Shown: one piece after another, positions 1 through 7,767 of the stretch | Layout of the letters: each line of letters opens with the position of its first letter | How positions within the stretch are numbered: the first letter of the stretch is position 1 | DNA from: Cyanobium sp. ATX 6A2 | Lineage (GTDB): Bacteria > Cyanobacteriota > Cyanobacteriia > PCC-6307 > Cyanobiaceae | Length of the DNA: 36,465 nucleotides | Reading direction: 5' to 3' | NCBI RefSeq assembly: GCF_024346355.1 | Contig: NZ_JAGQCU010000023.1 | Span: forward strand, 1 to 36,465 | The notes under the pieces: generated by a model | What the model was told of the DNA's origin: nothing | Seen by the model: only the letters and a program-made list of their open reading frames with translations | The model's database searches: none | Program-made: the position numbers and the translations under genes

Positions 1-762
1 GGAACATTTGGAAGCTTGAAATGGCCGATTCATTGGCCGCTGTATAGCCAAGCGTCTGGGCAGACAACGCGCCGCTCGTTCGCAGTATTTGGATCCAGCC
101 GGCGGATCCCTTTTTCAGGAGTCCCTAGGTTGAACCGCAAGCGTCATTGGAATTATCTAGATATCATTGATTCTCAAGATGCTCCCTGGTCAAGCAAGAC
201 TGATACGGTTTTTTGGAGAGGAGCTACAACGGGAAAATGGAATAGAACAATCTCTCCTGATCCGAGGTCTGCTCGATGCAACCTTGCTCATCTATTACGT
301 TCCACTTCGCTTGAAAATGTTGATATTGGATTTTCGAAGATAGTCCAGGGCGCCGACAGTATATTCAAAAGTATCGACTTAAAAGTGAGAAATGAATCTA
401 TCTTCAAGCCTGCTGTACCTATCTCCGAGCATTTGAAGCACAAGTACGTTCTTTCTCTTGAAGGTAATGATATAGCTACAAATTTAAAATGGGTTTTGGC
501 TTCATCATCTGTTCCTCTGATGCCAATACCCTCATGCGAATCTTGGGGTATGGAGTTCTTGCTGAAACCCTGGCAGCACTTTGTCCCAATCTGCCATGAC
601 CTGAGTGATCTTGAAATTAAGATATCCTGGTGCAGAGATAATGACAAATTCGCTCAGGAAATAGGCGTCGAAGGCCGGCGATACATGAGAATGTTTCTAA
701 ATCCCAACAAAGAATCAAAGATTGAGTCTGCAGTAATTCGGCAAAGTATGCTTAGAGCATGA
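1..762 (+). CDS. Glycosyltransferase family 90 (CAP10/LPS-modifying type), 5' end cut by window
   Basis: This is the C-terminal part of a GT90-family (CAP10-like) sugar transferase, a family that adds sugars such as xylose or glucose to surface polysaccharide, LPS or protein. Family hallmarks seen are FWRGATTGKWN (about residues 66-76 counted from the TTG at 16) and SLEGND (147-152) followed by LKWVLASSS, then a segment rich in W/P leading to the conserved DLSDLE stretch. The frame stays open to base 1, so the gene most likely begins upstream; a TTG at 16 is the only internal candidate start and is unconvincing. Base composition is clearly AT-richer than the rest of the window and codons such as AGA, TTA and ATA are used, as is common for cell-surface glycan islands acquired by transfer. 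Acceptor and sugar donor cannot be told from sequence. Confidence 0.8.
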   Translation, partial: GTFGSLKWPIHWPLYSQASGQTTRRSFAVFGSSRRIPFSGVPRLNRKRHWNYLDIIDSQDAPWSSKTDTVFWRGATTGKWNRTISPDPRSARCNLAHLLRSTSLENVDIGFSKIVQGADSIFKSIDLKVRNESIFKPAVPISEHLKHKYVLSLEGNDIATNLKWVLASSSVPLMPIPSCESWGMEFLLKPWQHFVPICHDLSDLEIKISWCRDNDKFAQEIGVEGRRYMRMFLNPNKESKIESAVIRQSMLRA

Positions 763-885
763 ATCTGATTTTCTACTCGTGATAGCTAAAAGAGAGTCTG
801 GTCACGGCCGAATAACCATCGCCATCATGTTCAATCCACTAGGCAAGTCTATCATTAAGCGCATCCAACCCCCCCACACCTTTTT

Positions 886-2136
886 GTGATGGTACATGTT
901 CACACAAATAGAGCGAGGGTAGGCACCAGTGATTTTGCATGGCAGTGGGATTTCCTTATTAAACAATCCCTACAAGATTGCAGGCATTCAAGATACCGCC
1001 AGCTTCGAGCTCTGACACATGCTTTTGGTGCCTGCATGCGAGCTGCAGAGATTGTATCTGCTCCTCAGCCAATCCTCGACCTCGCCAGCAACGACTACCT
1101 CGGCCTGAGCCGCGACCCAGAGGTCGTCGTCGCCGCCCAGGCGGCCTGCGCCAGCGATGGGGTTGGAGCCGGAGGGTCCCGGCTGGTCACCGGCACCCGG
1201 CCGGTGCACATGGAACTGGAGGCCGAGCTGGCGGGCTGGCTGGGGCGCCACCGGGCGCTGCTGTTCCCCAGCGGCTTCCAGGCCAACCTCGCGGCGGTGC
1301 TGGCCCTGGCGGACCGCCACAGCCTGGTGATCGCCGACCGGCTGATCCATCACTCCCTACTCACCGGCGTGGCCGCCAGCGGCGCCCGCCTACGGCGCTT
1401 CGCCCACAACGACCTTGCTCAGCTTGAGCGGCGGCTCAGCGAGGCCCGCCGCGAGCGGCCCCAGCAGCGGCTGCTGGTGCTGAGTGAGAGCCTGTTCTCC
1501 ATGGAGGGCACCAGCCCCGACGTGCCGGCCCTGGCCGCGCTCTGCGATCGCTTCGGGGCGGCGCTGCTGCTCGATGAGGCCCATGCCCTGGGGGTGCTGG
1601 GCTCCGGCGGCCGCGGACTGGGCCACGGCATCAGCTCGATCGCCCTGATCAGCGGCACCTTCGGCAAGGCCTTTGGCAGCGGCGGGGCGTTCCTGGCCGG
1701 CGGCGAGCTGGTGATGGAGTGGCTGCTGCAAAGCAGCGGCGCCTTCCGCTACACCACCGCCCTGGCGCCCCCCCTGGCCGCCGGGGCACTGGCGGCCCTA
1801 AGGCTGATCCAGCAGCGCCACGCTGAGGCCGGCGGCGATGGTGCGCCCACCGTTCCGCAGACCGGCTTGCTGAAGCGGGCCCAGCGCTGGCGCGATGGCC
1901 TCGAGGCCGCCGGCTGGCCCCGCCCCCCCGGCGCGGGGCCGATCCTGCCGTTGCTCGTGGGCAGCGACGAGCGGGCCCTGGCGCTGCAACAGCAGCTGGA
2001 GGCGGCCGGCCTGCTGGCGGTGGCGATCCGGCCGCCCACCGTGCCGGAGGGCACGGCCCGGCTGCGGCTGGTGCTGCGGGCCGACCTGCCGGGCGGCACT
2101 TTGGAGCGGCTCCTCCACGCCCTCGGCGCCCCCTGA
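886..2136 (+). CDS. bioF: 8-amino-7-oxononanoate synthase (KAPA synthase)
   Basis: BioF is a PLP enzyme that condenses pimeloyl-ACP (or -CoA) with L-alanine to give KAPA, the first committed step of biotin ring assembly. Visible hallmarks are LDLASNDYLGLS at about residue 65, GAGGSRLVTGT, FPSGFQANLA, the DEAHALGVLG loop and the PLP-lysine motif GTFGKAFGSGG with Lys at about residue 261. The length of 416 aa is slightly above the usual 380-400 because of the N-terminus. The GTG at 886 (or ATG at 889) is the longest start; an internal ATG at 1036 would leave a short N-terminus, but the RYRQLRAL segment before it resembles the usual BioF start, so I prefer the longer form. The first ~60 codons are AT-rich with rare codons (AGA, AGG, CTA), unlike the remainder. 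It heads the bioF-bioK-bioC-bioD operon with a 22-nt gap to bioK. Confidence 0.93.
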   Translation: MMVHVHTNRARVGTSDFAWQWDFLIKQSLQDCRHSRYRQLRALTHAFGACMRAAEIVSAPQPILDLASNDYLGLSRDPEVVVAAQAACASDGVGAGGSRLVTGTRPVHMELEAELAGWLGRHRALLFPSGFQANLAAVLALADRHSLVIADRLIHHSLLTGVAASGARLRRFAHNDLAQLERRLSEARRERPQQRLLVLSESLFSMEGTSPDVPALAALCDRFGAALLLDEAHALGVLGSGGRGLGHGISSIALISGTFGKAFGSGGAFLAGGELVMEWLLQSSGAFRYTTALAPPLAAGALAALRLIQQRHAEAGGDGAPTVPQTGLLKRAQRWRDGLEAAGWPRPPGAGPILPLLVGSDERALALQQQLEAAGLLAVAIRPPTVPEGTARLRLVLRADLPGGTLERLLHALGAP

Positions 2137-2158
2137 CCGTTCTGACGCCGCTGCCGCC

Positions 2159-2845
2159 ATGACCACCCAGCTGATCGCCATGCACGGCTGGGCGGGCGAC
2201 AGCCGCGGCTGGGAGCCCTTCGCCGCCGCCGCCGAGCGCCAGGGCTGGCACTGGCAGGCGCCCGACCGGGGCTACGGCCCATGCCCAGTGCATCCGGCCC
2301 AATGGCAGCCCGGCGCCAGCCGGCGGGTGCTGATCGCCCATTCCCTCGGCCCCCAGCTGCTGCCGCCCGAGCTGCTGGCGGCGGCCGACGCGGTGGTGCT
2401 GCTGGCCAGCTTCGGGCGCTTTGTGCCGCCGGGCCGCGCGGGGCGCCGCCTGCACGCGGCCCTGGATGGCATGGCCCAGGCCCTGCGCGGCCCCGAAGCG
2501 GAAGCCATGCTGCGGCAGTTCCTGAGCGAGGCCGCCGCCCCCCAGCCCATCAGCCAGCTGCCGGCCACGATCATCGACCAACCCCTCACGGACGCCGCCC
2601 GCCGCCAGCTGCTGGCCGATCTGGAGCTGCTGGCCTCCACCACAGCCCTGCCGGCGGCGCTGCCCACCGCCATCCCCGGCCTGATCGTGGAGGCCGGCGC
2701 CGACCGCATCGTGGTGCCCGAGGCCCGCGCCCTGCTGCGCCAGGAGCGGCCCCGCGCCGAACTGGTTCTCTACCCCGAGGCCGGCCACTGCCTGCTGGGC
2801 ACCCCGGTGGTGCGTGAGGTGATGGGATGGATCGCCGGCCTGTGA
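2159..2845 (+). CDS. bioK: Alpha/beta-hydrolase, pimeloyl-ACP methyl ester esterase, BioK type
   Basis: A 228-aa alpha/beta-hydrolase. The likely triad is Ser62 in IAHSLG (a variant of the GxSxG elbow), Asp182 in GADRIVV and His210 in EAGHCLL. In biotin synthesis the methyl group placed by BioC has to be removed from pimeloyl-ACP methyl ester; picocyanobacteria do this with BioK instead of E. coli BioH, and the gene sits between bioF and bioC exactly as expected for that role. The ATG at 2159 follows bioF by 22 nt; the 3' end overlaps bioC by 19 nt, implying translational coupling. The assignment to BioK rests on fold, triad and operon position; the substrate is inferred. No signal peptide is visible, so it should be cytoplasmic. 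Confidence 0.82.
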   Translation: MTTQLIAMHGWAGDSRGWEPFAAAAERQGWHWQAPDRGYGPCPVHPAQWQPGASRRVLIAHSLGPQLLPPELLAAADAVVLLASFGRFVPPGRAGRRLHAALDGMAQALRGPEAEAMLRQFLSEAAAPQPISQLPATIIDQPLTDAARRQLLADLELLASTTALPAALPTAIPGLIVEAGADRIVVPEARALLRQERPRAELVLYPEAGHCLLGTPVVREVMGWIAGL

Positions 2846-3645
2846 CCCCACTGCCCGCCTTCAGCGCCCGGGTTCGGGCGGGGTTCGCGGGCGGTGCGGC
2901 GGCCTACGACCACCAGGCCACCCTGCAGCGGGCCATCGCCTGGCGCCTGGCCCACGCCTGCCGGAGCCTGCCCCTGCCCCCCGGCCCGGCCGCCGACCTG
3001 GGGGCCGGCACCGGCCTGCTCGCTCGCGCCCTGGCTGATCAACCCCAGGCAACGAGCCCGGCGTCTGGGCATGAGACCCCCGCCGCACGAGCGCGGCAGC
3101 TGCTCCAGCTCGACCTCTGCACCGAGCTGCTGGCCCGCAACCCCCTGGCCATCCCCACCACCAGCCGGGTGTGGGATCTGGACCAGGGACTGCCGCGCGA
3201 GCTCGATGGCGCCGCCTTCCTCAGCTCGAGCTTCGCCCTGCAGTGGCTGAGCCGGCCGGCAACCCAGCTGGAGCACTGGTGCCAGGCGCTGGCCCCCGGC
3301 GGCTGGCTGGGCCTGGCAGTGCCCACCGCCGCCAGCTTCCCCCAGTGGCACCGGGCCGCCGAGCGGGCCGGGGTGCCGTTCACGGGCCTGGCGCTGCCCG
3401 AGGCGGCGGATCTGGAGGCGGTGGCCCGACGCCGACTGGAGATGTGGCGGCTGCAGCGGCTGCGCTTCACCCGCCCCGGGGGCGACGGCCGGCAGTTCCT
3501 GCATCAGCTGCGCGCCCTCGGCGCCGGCACCAGCGCCCACCCGCCCCTGAGCGCCCCCCAGCTGCGCCGGCTGCTGCAGCATTGGCCCGCCGGCGAGGGG
3601 ATCACATGGGAGGTGCTGCTGCTGATCGGCCAGCGACCGGCGTGA
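2827..3645 (+). CDS. bioC: Malonyl-ACP O-methyltransferase BioC
   Basis: A 272-aa SAM-dependent class I methyltransferase. BioC methylates malonyl-ACP so that the fatty-acid machinery can extend it to pimeloyl-ACP methyl ester. The N-terminal segment FAGGAAAYDHQATLQR is the BioC-like cap preceding the SAM-binding glycine motif ADLGAGTG (residues 56-63); later motifs FALQWLS and LAPGGWLGLAVPT match the BioC family rather than generic methyltransferases. The ATG at 2827 lies inside the end of bioK (19-nt overlap), and its own stop codon overlaps the bioD GTG start (GTGA at 3642-3645), so the genes are translated as a coupled unit. No missing catalytic element is apparent. Confidence 0.92.
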   Translation: MDRRPVTPLPAFSARVRAGFAGGAAAYDHQATLQRAIAWRLAHACRSLPLPPGPAADLGAGTGLLARALADQPQATSPASGHETPAARARQLLQLDLCTELLARNPLAIPTTSRVWDLDQGLPRELDGAAFLSSSFALQWLSRPATQLEHWCQALAPGGWLGLAVPTAASFPQWHRAAERAGVPFTGLALPEAADLEAVARRRLEMWRLQRLRFTRPGGDGRQFLHQLRALGAGTSAHPPLSAPQLRRLLQHWPAGEGITWEVLLLIGQRPA

Positions 3646-4310
3646 GCGCCATCCCGGCAGCCACCGCCCTGCCCCGGCGCCTTGTGGTGTGCGGCACCGA
3701 CACCGACGTGGGCAAGACCCTGGTAAGCGCCTGGCTCGTGCAGGGCCTGGGCGCCCGCTACTGGAAGCCGGTGCAGAGTGGTGTGGAGGGCGGCGGCGAC
3801 AGCGCCACGGTGCGGCACCTCCTCGATCTGCCCGCCGAGCGTCTGCTGCCGGAGGCCTACCGGTTGAGCACTCCCGTCTCCCCCCACTGGGCCGCCGAGC
3901 GCGATGGCGTGACGATCGAGCCCCAGCGGCTGGCGCTGCCGGCCGGCGGCGAGCCCCTGGTGGTGGAGACCGCCGGCGGCCTGCTGGTGCCCCTGGGCCG
4001 CCACTGGCTGCAGATCGAGCAGCTGCAGCGCTGGGGCCTGCCGGTGCTGCTGGTGGCCCGCAGCGGCCTGGGCACCCTCAACCACACCCTGCTGTCGCTC
4101 GAGGCCCTGCGCGCCCGCTCCATCCCGGTGCTGGGGCTGGTGCTCAACGGCCCGCCCCACGCCGACAACCCCCGCACCCTCGAGCAGCTGGGGGGCGTGC
4201 CGGTGCTGGCCCAGCTGCCCCGCCTCACCAGCCTCAGTGCCGCCGCGCTGGCAGAGCAGTGGCGGCTGCAGACTATGGAGCGCCACTGGCCCCGGGAGCC
4301 CACCCCATGA
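3642..4310 (+). CDS. bioD: Dethiobiotin synthetase
   Basis: BioD closes the ureido ring of dethiobiotin from DAPA, CO2 and ATP. The 222-aa product shows the BioD P-loop GTDTDVGKT (residues 18-26), the substrate motif KPVQSG, ETAGGLLVPL where the family usually has EGAGGLLVPL, and the late loop VLNGPP. The start is the GTG at 3642, chosen because it overlaps the bioC stop in a GTGA tetranucleotide and lies at the right distance from the P-loop. The stop TGA at 4308-4310 overlaps the ATG of the next small gene (ATGA). bioA, which often follows bioD in related genomes, is not here. Confidence 0.93.
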   Translation: MSAIPAATALPRRLVVCGTDTDVGKTLVSAWLVQGLGARYWKPVQSGVEGGGDSATVRHLLDLPAERLLPEAYRLSTPVSPHWAAERDGVTIEPQRLALPAGGEPLVVETAGGLLVPLGRHWLQIEQLQRWGLPVLLVARSGLGTLNHTLLSLEALRARSIPVLGLVLNGPPHADNPRTLEQLGGVPVLAQLPRLTSLSAAALAEQWRLQTMERHWPREPTP

Positions 4311-4462
4311 CCCGCCGCGACAGCTTGGTCACCGCGGCGATGCTGCTGATCTGTGCCGGCATCCTGGTGCTGTTCACCGACGTGGAGACCAAAGCGCTGC
4401 GCTGGCTCAACTGCGGCCCGCTGGCCAGCCCGGCCCAGCGCGCCAGCGAGATCTGCCGCTGA
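4307..4462 (+). CDS. 51-aa single-pass membrane protein coupled to bioD
   Basis: A small open frame starting at the ATG of an ATGA overlap with the bioD stop. The product (51 aa) begins MTRRDSL, has one hydrophobic segment (about residues 9-25, AAMLLICAGILVLFTDV) and a short polar tail with two cysteines (LNCGPLASP, EICR). The positive N-terminus suggests an N-in orientation. I do not recognise a named family. Support for coding comes from the tight start/stop overlap, the coherent membrane segment and the fact that it fills the space up to the convergent gene ending at 4472 (9-nt gap). Its place as the last cistron of the biotin operon may reflect only gene packing. Confidence 0.7.
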   Translation: MTRRDSLVTAAMLLICAGILVLFTDVETKALRWLNCGPLASPAQRASEICR

Positions 4463-4471
4463 GGCCGCCCC

Positions 4472-4738
4472 TCAGGGGCCGGCCAGGATCGCCGCCTCGG
4501 TGTCGGCGCGGGAGAGGCCATAGGGGAAGTGGCGCTCGCAGTGGCGGCCATCGGCATGCCAGCTCACCTTCAGCTCCTCCACCTCCAGCTCGATGCGGGC
4601 ACTCCACTCCGGCCGGTGCAGGTCCCAGAGACAGGGATCGCTGCGCTCCTGCACGGCGCCCAGCTGCCGCAGCCAGCTCTCCAGGGCGGGCAGGGGGTGG
4701 TGGTAGAGGGGGGTGTCGGGGCTGGGCAGCTGGCTCAT
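4472..4738 (-). CDS. DUF3143 family protein
   Basis: An 88-aa cytoplasmic protein matching the cyanobacterial/plastid DUF3143 family: N-terminal SPDTPLYHHPLPALESWL, a central acidic stretch IELEVEELKVSWH and the C-terminal signature HFPYGLSRADTEAAIL. Function is not known. The ATG at 4738 lies 13 nt behind the stop of the J-domain gene (4752), so both are probably one transcript. Length and both termini are typical, with no sign of truncation. Confidence 0.85.
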   Translation of the reverse strand: MSQLPSPDTPLYHHPLPALESWLRQLGAVQERSDPCLWDLHRPEWSARIELEVEELKVSWHADGRHCERHFPYGLSRADTEAAILAGP

Positions 4739-4751
4739 GGCGATCAGGGTC

Positions 4752-5219
4752 TCACGCGGGGGGCCACCAGCTGGGCCACTGGGTGAGGGCCGCGCCCCGC
4801 GCCCAGGCCAGCCCCACGCCCAGCACCAGGCTGAACACCAGCGCCAGAGCCAGCAGCAGCAGGGCCAGCCACTCCCCGCCGGACAGCGCCCGGCGCACCG
4901 GATCCGGCCCGCAGCCGGCCACCGGCGCGGCAGGCGCTCTGGTGTCCACGGCGGCGGCGCGGCTGCTGGCGGCCGCCGCCGCGGCCAGGGCCGCCAGGCG
5001 CAGCTGGGCGTCGTAGCGGCGCCGGGCCTCCGGATCGCTGAGCACCGCGTAGGCCTGCTGCAGCCGCTGGAAGGCCTGCTCCGCCTCCGCCGCCGGCAGG
5101 CTGGTGGTGTCAGGGTGCACCTGCTTGCTGAGGCGGCGGAAGGCCTGGCGCAGCTCCTGGGCCGAAGCGCCAATCGGCAGCTGCAGCAACTGATAGTGGC
5201 TGGCGCCGGTCGGGGGCAT
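4752..5219 (-). CDS. J-domain protein with C-terminal membrane anchor
   Basis: The N-terminal half is a canonical J-domain: [12 protein letters not shown], helix [11 protein letters not shown], the HPD motif (HPDT) that stimulates Hsp70 ATPase, then [22 protein letters not shown]. An Ala/Arg-rich linker follows and a hydrophobic segment ([20 protein letters not shown]) near the C-terminus anchors it in a membrane, so it probably recruits a DnaK to the cytoplasmic or thylakoid membrane surface. There are no G/F or zinc-finger regions, so it is a type III J-protein. I chose the ATG at 5219 (155 aa); an in-frame TTG at 5237 would add six residues. It is divergent from rsmG, sharing a ~90-nt promoter region. 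Confidence 0.87.
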   Translation of the reverse strand: MPPTGASHYQLLQLPIGASAQELRQAFRRLSKQVHPDTTSLPAAEAEQAFQRLQQAYAVLSDPEARRRYDAQLRLAALAAAAAASSRAAAVDTRAPAAPVAGCGPDPVRRALSGGEWLALLLLALALVFSLVLGVGLAWARGAALTQWPSWWPPA

Positions 5220-5311
5220 GCTGCCGGAGTGGAGCAACGGCTGAGGGCCGGGACGCAGCCCGTGCTGGGATCCTAGGGAGCCTCACCCGCCCGCCAGCCC
5301 GCACGGATCGC

Positions 5312-6154
5312 ATGGCCCCGTCCCCTGCCAGCTCTCCGGCCCCGCAGGGCCGCCGCAGCCTCTGGCAGCAGCTGGGCTGGCAGCCCAGCGCCGCGCAGGA
5401 GGCCCAGCTGGAGGCCCTGCAGGAGGAGCTGCGCAGCTGGAACAGCCGCCTCAACCTCACCCGCCTGGTGGAGGGCGACGACTACTGGATCGCCCAGGTG
5501 TTCGACAGCCTCTGGCCCCTGGTGCCCCTGCTCCAGGCCCCGCCCGCTCCTGCGTCTGCCCCGGCGGCGGGCGGTGAGCCGCTGAAGCTGATCGATGTGG
5601 GCACCGGCGGCGGCTTCCCCGGCCTGGCGGTGGCGATCGCCCTGCCCAGCGCCCAGCTCACGCTGGTGGATTCGGTGGGCCGCAAGCTGGAGGCGGTGCG
5701 GGCCATGGCCGCCGCCCTGGGGCTGGAGGGACGCCTGAACCTGCGCTGCGAGCGCATCGAGCGCACCGGCCACGACCCCGCCTGCCGCGGCCAGTTCCAC
5801 TGGGCCCTGGCCCGGGCGGTGGCCAGCGCGCCGGTGGTGGCCGAATACCTGGTGCCCCTGCTGGCCCCAAAAGGCCGGGCCCTGCTCTACCGCGGCCAGT
5901 GGAGCCCCACCGATCAGGCGGGCCTGGAGGCGGCCCTGGCACCGCTGCGGGCCGAGGTGGAGAGCTGCCGCAGCCTGGAGCTTCCCGGCGGGCGCGGCAG
6001 CCGCCATGCCCTGGTGCTCCGCCCCAGCGGCCCCTGCCCGGGCTCCTACCCCCGGGCGGTGGGCCTGCCCGCCAAGCAGCCCCTGGGCAGCGGCCCGGCC
6101 GGGCCTACTCCGCCATCAGGCGCTGCACGGCCTGGCCACCGAGCCGCGCCCTGA
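5312..6154 (+). CDS. rsmG: 16S rRNA (guanine-527-N7) methyltransferase RsmG
   Basis: RsmG methylates N7 of G527 in 16S rRNA, in the 530 loop. Visible are the N-terminal [19 protein letters not shown] (the WN.xxNLT feature of the family), the SAM site [12 protein letters not shown] (GTGGGFPG at residues 97-104), [14 protein letters not shown] and the [18 protein letters not shown] segment. At 280 aa it is longer than typical bacterial RsmG (~210-250): the family normally ends around [14 protein letters not shown], and the last ~20 residues are a Pro/Gly-rich run-on that overlaps the 3' end of the convergent aldo/keto reductase by 50 nt. A 30-aa Pro/Ala insert precedes the SAM motif. Start ATG at 5312. 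Confidence 0.92.
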   Translation: MAPSPASSPAPQGRRSLWQQLGWQPSAAQEAQLEALQEELRSWNSRLNLTRLVEGDDYWIAQVFDSLWPLVPLLQAPPAPASAPAAGGEPLKLIDVGTGGGFPGLAVAIALPSAQLTLVDSVGRKLEAVRAMAAALGLEGRLNLRCERIERTGHDPACRGQFHWALARAVASAPVVAEYLVPLLAPKGRALLYRGQWSPTDQAGLEAALAPLRAEVESCRSLELPGGRGSRHALVLRPSGPCPGSYPRAVGLPAKQPLGSGPAGPTPPSGAARPGHRAAP

Positions 6155-7328
6155 GCTGGCGCAGGAGCTGGGGGATGCGCTCGGCCCAGGGGCTGGCCGC
6201 CAGCACCGCGCGCAGCTCCGCCTCGCTCACCGCTCCATCGAGGGCATCGGCGTTGGCGCCGGGGAACCAGTGGCCGCCGTTGCCCAGCAGGCCATAGCGG
6301 GCCCGGGCGAAGCTCTCCAGATCCCAGGCCTCCAGCAGGTTGTGCAGCCACAGCAGCACCGGGATGTTGATCTGGCCCGGGGTCTGGCTCCAGTGCGGCA
6401 GGCCCTGCTCCCAGCTGGCCAGCCAGGGATCGCCCAGGGCCGCCAGCCGGGCCGCCTCCAGGCGCTCCAGCAGCGGCGGCAACAGCGTGCCGGCCTGATC
6501 GAGCAGGGCCACCGCTTCGAGGTGGCGGTGGAGATCCTCAGGCCGGGCGGCGCCCACGCTGATCGTGTGGATCCCCGGAACGCTGAGGCAGAAGAGATCG
6601 TTGAACAGGATCGGATGCAGCGGCGTGCACAGGGCGCTGAAGCGGGCGGAGGGGCTGTGCAGGTGCCCGCCCTTGTCGGTGGGGCTGATCACGAACACGC
6701 CCATGTCGTGGGCGGTGGCCAGATCGATGGCGGGGCGGTTGGCCTGGCGGATGAAATACCAGTGCAGGTTCACGTAGTCGAAGGCGTCGCTGGCGATCGC
6801 CTCGCCGATCAGCTCCAGAGGAGCGTGGGTGGAGAAGCCGATCGAACCCACCCGCCCCTCGGCCTGCCAGCGCCGCGCCACCGCCAGGCAGCCGCCGGGC
6901 CGCAGGGTGTGCTCCAGATGCTCGCGCAGGTTGATCCCGTGGATCGCCAGCAGGTGCACCCGCTCCACCCCCAGGCGCTCGAAGCTGGTGGCCAGATCGG
7001 CCTCGAAGGCCGCCGCATCGCTCTGGGGCGGCACTTTGGTCTGCAGGATGCGCGCGGGGTCGCCCACCTGCTCCAGCAGCCAGCCCAGCTGGCGCTCGCT
7101 GGTGCCGTAGTGGCGGGCCGTTTCGATGTGGTGCAGGCCGTGGCCCACCGCCTGCTCCAGCACCGCCCGCAGGTTGTCCTGACTGGCTGCCGTGATCTGG
7201 TCGGCCGGCAGGTCGCTCCAGCTCTGCTGGAAGCGCATCCCCCCCAGCGACAACATCGGCATGGCCAGCTCGGTGCGCCCGAAACGCCGGCAGGGGATCG
7301 GCGAGCCAGAGGACGGCGGGCCGGGCAT
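6105..7328 (-). CDS. Aldo/keto reductase family protein
   Basis: A 407-aa NADPH-dependent oxidoreductase of the AKR superfamily. The usual Asp-Tyr-Lys-His tetrad appears as Glu69 (HIETARHYG; Asp in classical members), Tyr74, Lys98 (LQTKV) and His130 (LLAIHGIN). The C-terminal half (after [17 protein letters not shown], the cofactor-binding end) carries an extra ~130 residues rich in Leu/Trp; related AKRs often have a ferredoxin-like C-terminal domain with cysteines, but no CxxCxxC is present here. Substrate cannot be predicted. The ATG at 7328 lies only 5 nt behind the ferredoxin gene stop, so this is the last gene of the minus-strand run, and a redox partnership with that ferredoxin is possible but not shown. 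Confidence 0.85.
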   Translation of the reverse strand: MPGPPSSGSPIPCRRFGRTELAMPMLSLGGMRFQQSWSDLPADQITAASQDNLRAVLEQAVGHGLHHIETARHYGTSERQLGWLLEQVGDPARILQTKVPPQSDAAAFEADLATSFERLGVERVHLLAIHGINLREHLEHTLRPGGCLAVARRWQAEGRVGSIGFSTHAPLELIGEAIASDAFDYVNLHWYFIRQANRPAIDLATAHDMGVFVISPTDKGGHLHSPSARFSALCTPLHPILFNDLFCLSVPGIHTISVGAARPEDLHRHLEAVALLDQAGTLLPPLLERLEAARLAALGDPWLASWEQGLPHWSQTPGQINIPVLLWLHNLLEAWDLESFARARYGLLGNGGHWFPGANADALDGAVSEAELRAVLAASPWAERIPQLLRQLRARLGGQAVQRLMAE

Positions 7329-7333
7329 GGGCT

Positions 7334-7735
7334 TCAGACGGCCTGGCGGCGGGGCAGGGTGCGCTTGAGGCGGGAGGGGGTGGGCAGGCCCAGGGGCTGG
7401 ATGTCCTGCTGGTTCAGCTGCTCCGACAGATCGGTGAGCTCCTCGTAAGCCACCCAGTGGATGCAGTCCACCGGACAGGTGTCAATCGCCTCCTGGATCC
7501 GTTCGGTGCTGTCGCCGTCCTGGCGGATGGCGCGGGAGCGGCCCCAGTTCGCCTCCACCACGAACGTGTTGGCGGCCACATGGGCGCAGTAGCGGCAGCC
7601 GATGCACACCGCCTCATCCACCCACACGGCTTTCTGGCGCAGTTCCCCACCCAGCAGAGGCTCGGTGCCACTGGCGGCCGCCGCGGGAGCGGAGGAGGCC
7701 GCAAAGGCGACAGCGGGGTCCACAGGCACTGCCAT
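7334..7735 (-). CDS. Single-cluster [4Fe-4S] ferredoxin
   Basis: A 133-aa ferredoxin. The cluster motif is CIGCRYC (Cys44, 47, 50) plus Cys87 in CPVDC; a fifth cysteine (Cys91) follows. It is thus a monocluster bacterial-type ferredoxin, not the plant-type [2Fe-2S] photosynthetic one. About 30 Ala/Pro-rich residues precede the domain and ~40 basic residues (PSRLKRTLPRRQAV) follow. In cyanobacteria this type commonly neighbours ycf35, as here. The ATG at 7733-7735 gives the family-like N-terminus; upstream in-frame codons run into the spacer behind ycf35. The electron partner is unknown; the aldo/keto reductase 5 nt downstream and Ycf35 upstream are candidates by position only. Confidence 0.9.
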   Translation of the reverse strand: MAVPVDPAVAFAASSAPAAAASGTEPLLGGELRQKAVWVDEAVCIGCRYCAHVAANTFVVEANWGRSRAIRQDGDSTERIQEAIDTCPVDCIHWVAYEELTDLSEQLNQQDIQPLGLPTPSRLKRTLPRRQAV

Positions 7736-7767
7736 GGGCTGGTCGCGGTGAGTGGTTGGGGCGGCGA

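Noticed and set aside
2137-2158. BioF-BioK fusion through the long frame starting at 1895
   Set aside because: That frame is a different reading phase within bioF; the hydrolase domain begins at the ATG at 2159 and bioF has its own stop at 2134-2136.
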